Positions 5,771 through 5,964 of a stretch of DNA of 5,964 nt are shown here, piece by piece (the first letter of the stretch is position 1; each line of letters opens with the position of its first letter). A model generated the notes under the pieces. It was not told the DNA's origin. It saw only the letters and a list, made by a program, of their open reading frames with translations, and searched no databases. Origin of the DNA: Clostridiaceae bacterium (GTDB taxonomy: Bacteria > Bacillota > Clostridia > DSM-8532); the NCBI GenBank assembly GCA_012842645.1, contig DUSJ01000213.1, positions 1-5,964 on the forward strand, written 5' to 3'. The translations under genes were made by a program, and so were the position numbers.

Positions 5771-5964
5771 GCGGAAATATGGCTTTAGTAAACATATTAT
5801 CTGATATAATAGTCTATGTTCCATCACACTGTCCGGAACGATATCCCATATTCGGATGACATTCTTCAGGTGGCTCCATCCTCAGGCAATTCCGATGTTT
5901 GATAGCTAAGGAAGGTTGTCCTGGTATTGTTTAACAGAAATTATGGGTCCGGATCACGGGCTCA
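5771..5964. other. Non-coding 3' flank of priA, probable leader of the next gene
   Basis: No complete gene is visible in these 194 nt. There is no strong terminator after priA. A promoter-like element lies at 5802-5810. A purine-rich AAGGAAGG (5908-5915) is followed, 11 nt later, by TTG 5927, from which a frame (MFNRNYGSGSRA) is open to the window edge; an ATG at 5943 in another frame is also open. Too little is present to name a product, and neither frame resembles the start of peptide deformylase, the frequent neighbour of priA. Confidence 0.4.
5802..5810 (+). promoter_or_regulatory. Extended -10 promoter downstream of priA
   Basis: TGATATAAT is a perfect TGn-TATAAT extended -10 element. 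No convincing -35 box is present, which this promoter type tolerates. Transcription would start near 5817 and run out of the window. The element overlaps a 6-bp inverted repeat, TATTAT (5795-5800) and ATAATA (5806-5811). Confidence 0.5.

Noticed and set aside
5817..5900. Small gene of 28 codons from ATG 5816, ending TGA near 5902
   Set aside because: There is no ribosome binding site, the ATG coincides with the predicted transcription start, and the translation has no recognisable feature.
5811..5964. T-box or other amino-acid riboswitch in the priA 3' flank
   Set aside because: No T-box antiterminator sequence or terminator is present. The only pairing seen is a short TCCGAA/TTCGGA-type stem near 5831-5857 with a bulge.

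Overview
The window carries five genes, all on the + strand: a DNA-processing protein (DprA, 5' end cut off by the window edge), a membrane-anchored polysaccharide deacetylase, a tandem OB-fold SSB-like protein, a small P-loop protein of unknown function, and the primosomal helicase PriA. The style is that of an anaerobic, spore-forming Firmicute of the class Clostridia. The evidence is strong purine-rich ribosome binding sites, one GTG start, short intergenic gaps, a TFDCAWG-type deacetylase motif common in that group, and a SigA-like promoter consensus. No species can be named from the sequence alone. I see no mobile element, CRISPR array, tRNA or rRNA.

Layout. Positions 3-1088 are dprA, whose reading frame stays open to the left edge. 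After a 67-nt gap with no evident terminator comes the deacetylase gene (1156-1926, GTG start). A 208-nt gap follows, AT-rich at first, with a possible -10 element and a possible hairpin; it ends in a strong Shine-Dalgarno sequence that places the next start at 2135. The SSB-like gene (2135-2788) and the P-loop gene (2806-3216) are 17 nt apart and look like a two-gene operon. The 103-nt gap before priA is the most structured non-coding DNA here. It holds a TTGACT / TACTAT promoter whose -35 box lies in a 6-bp inverted repeat, and then a 15-bp near-perfect hairpin just before the priA ribosome binding site. priA fills 3320-5770. The last 194 nt have an extended -10 promoter (TGATATAAT) inside a small inverted repeat, and probably lead into a gene beyond the window.

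How the genes fit together. Three of the five products act on single-stranded DNA or stalled forks. DprA binds ssDNA and loads RecA, SSB-like proteins coat ssDNA, and PriA restarts replication at abandoned forks. The P-loop protein sits between the SSB-like gene and priA, so a role in the same process is a reasonable but unproven guess. The deacetylase acts on the cell envelope or spore wall and has no evident functional link to the others.

Points most worth a second look are the tandem-OB SSB-like protein without the acidic C-terminal tip, its uncharacterised P-loop partner, and the operator-like repeat plus hairpin that seem to give priA its own regulation.
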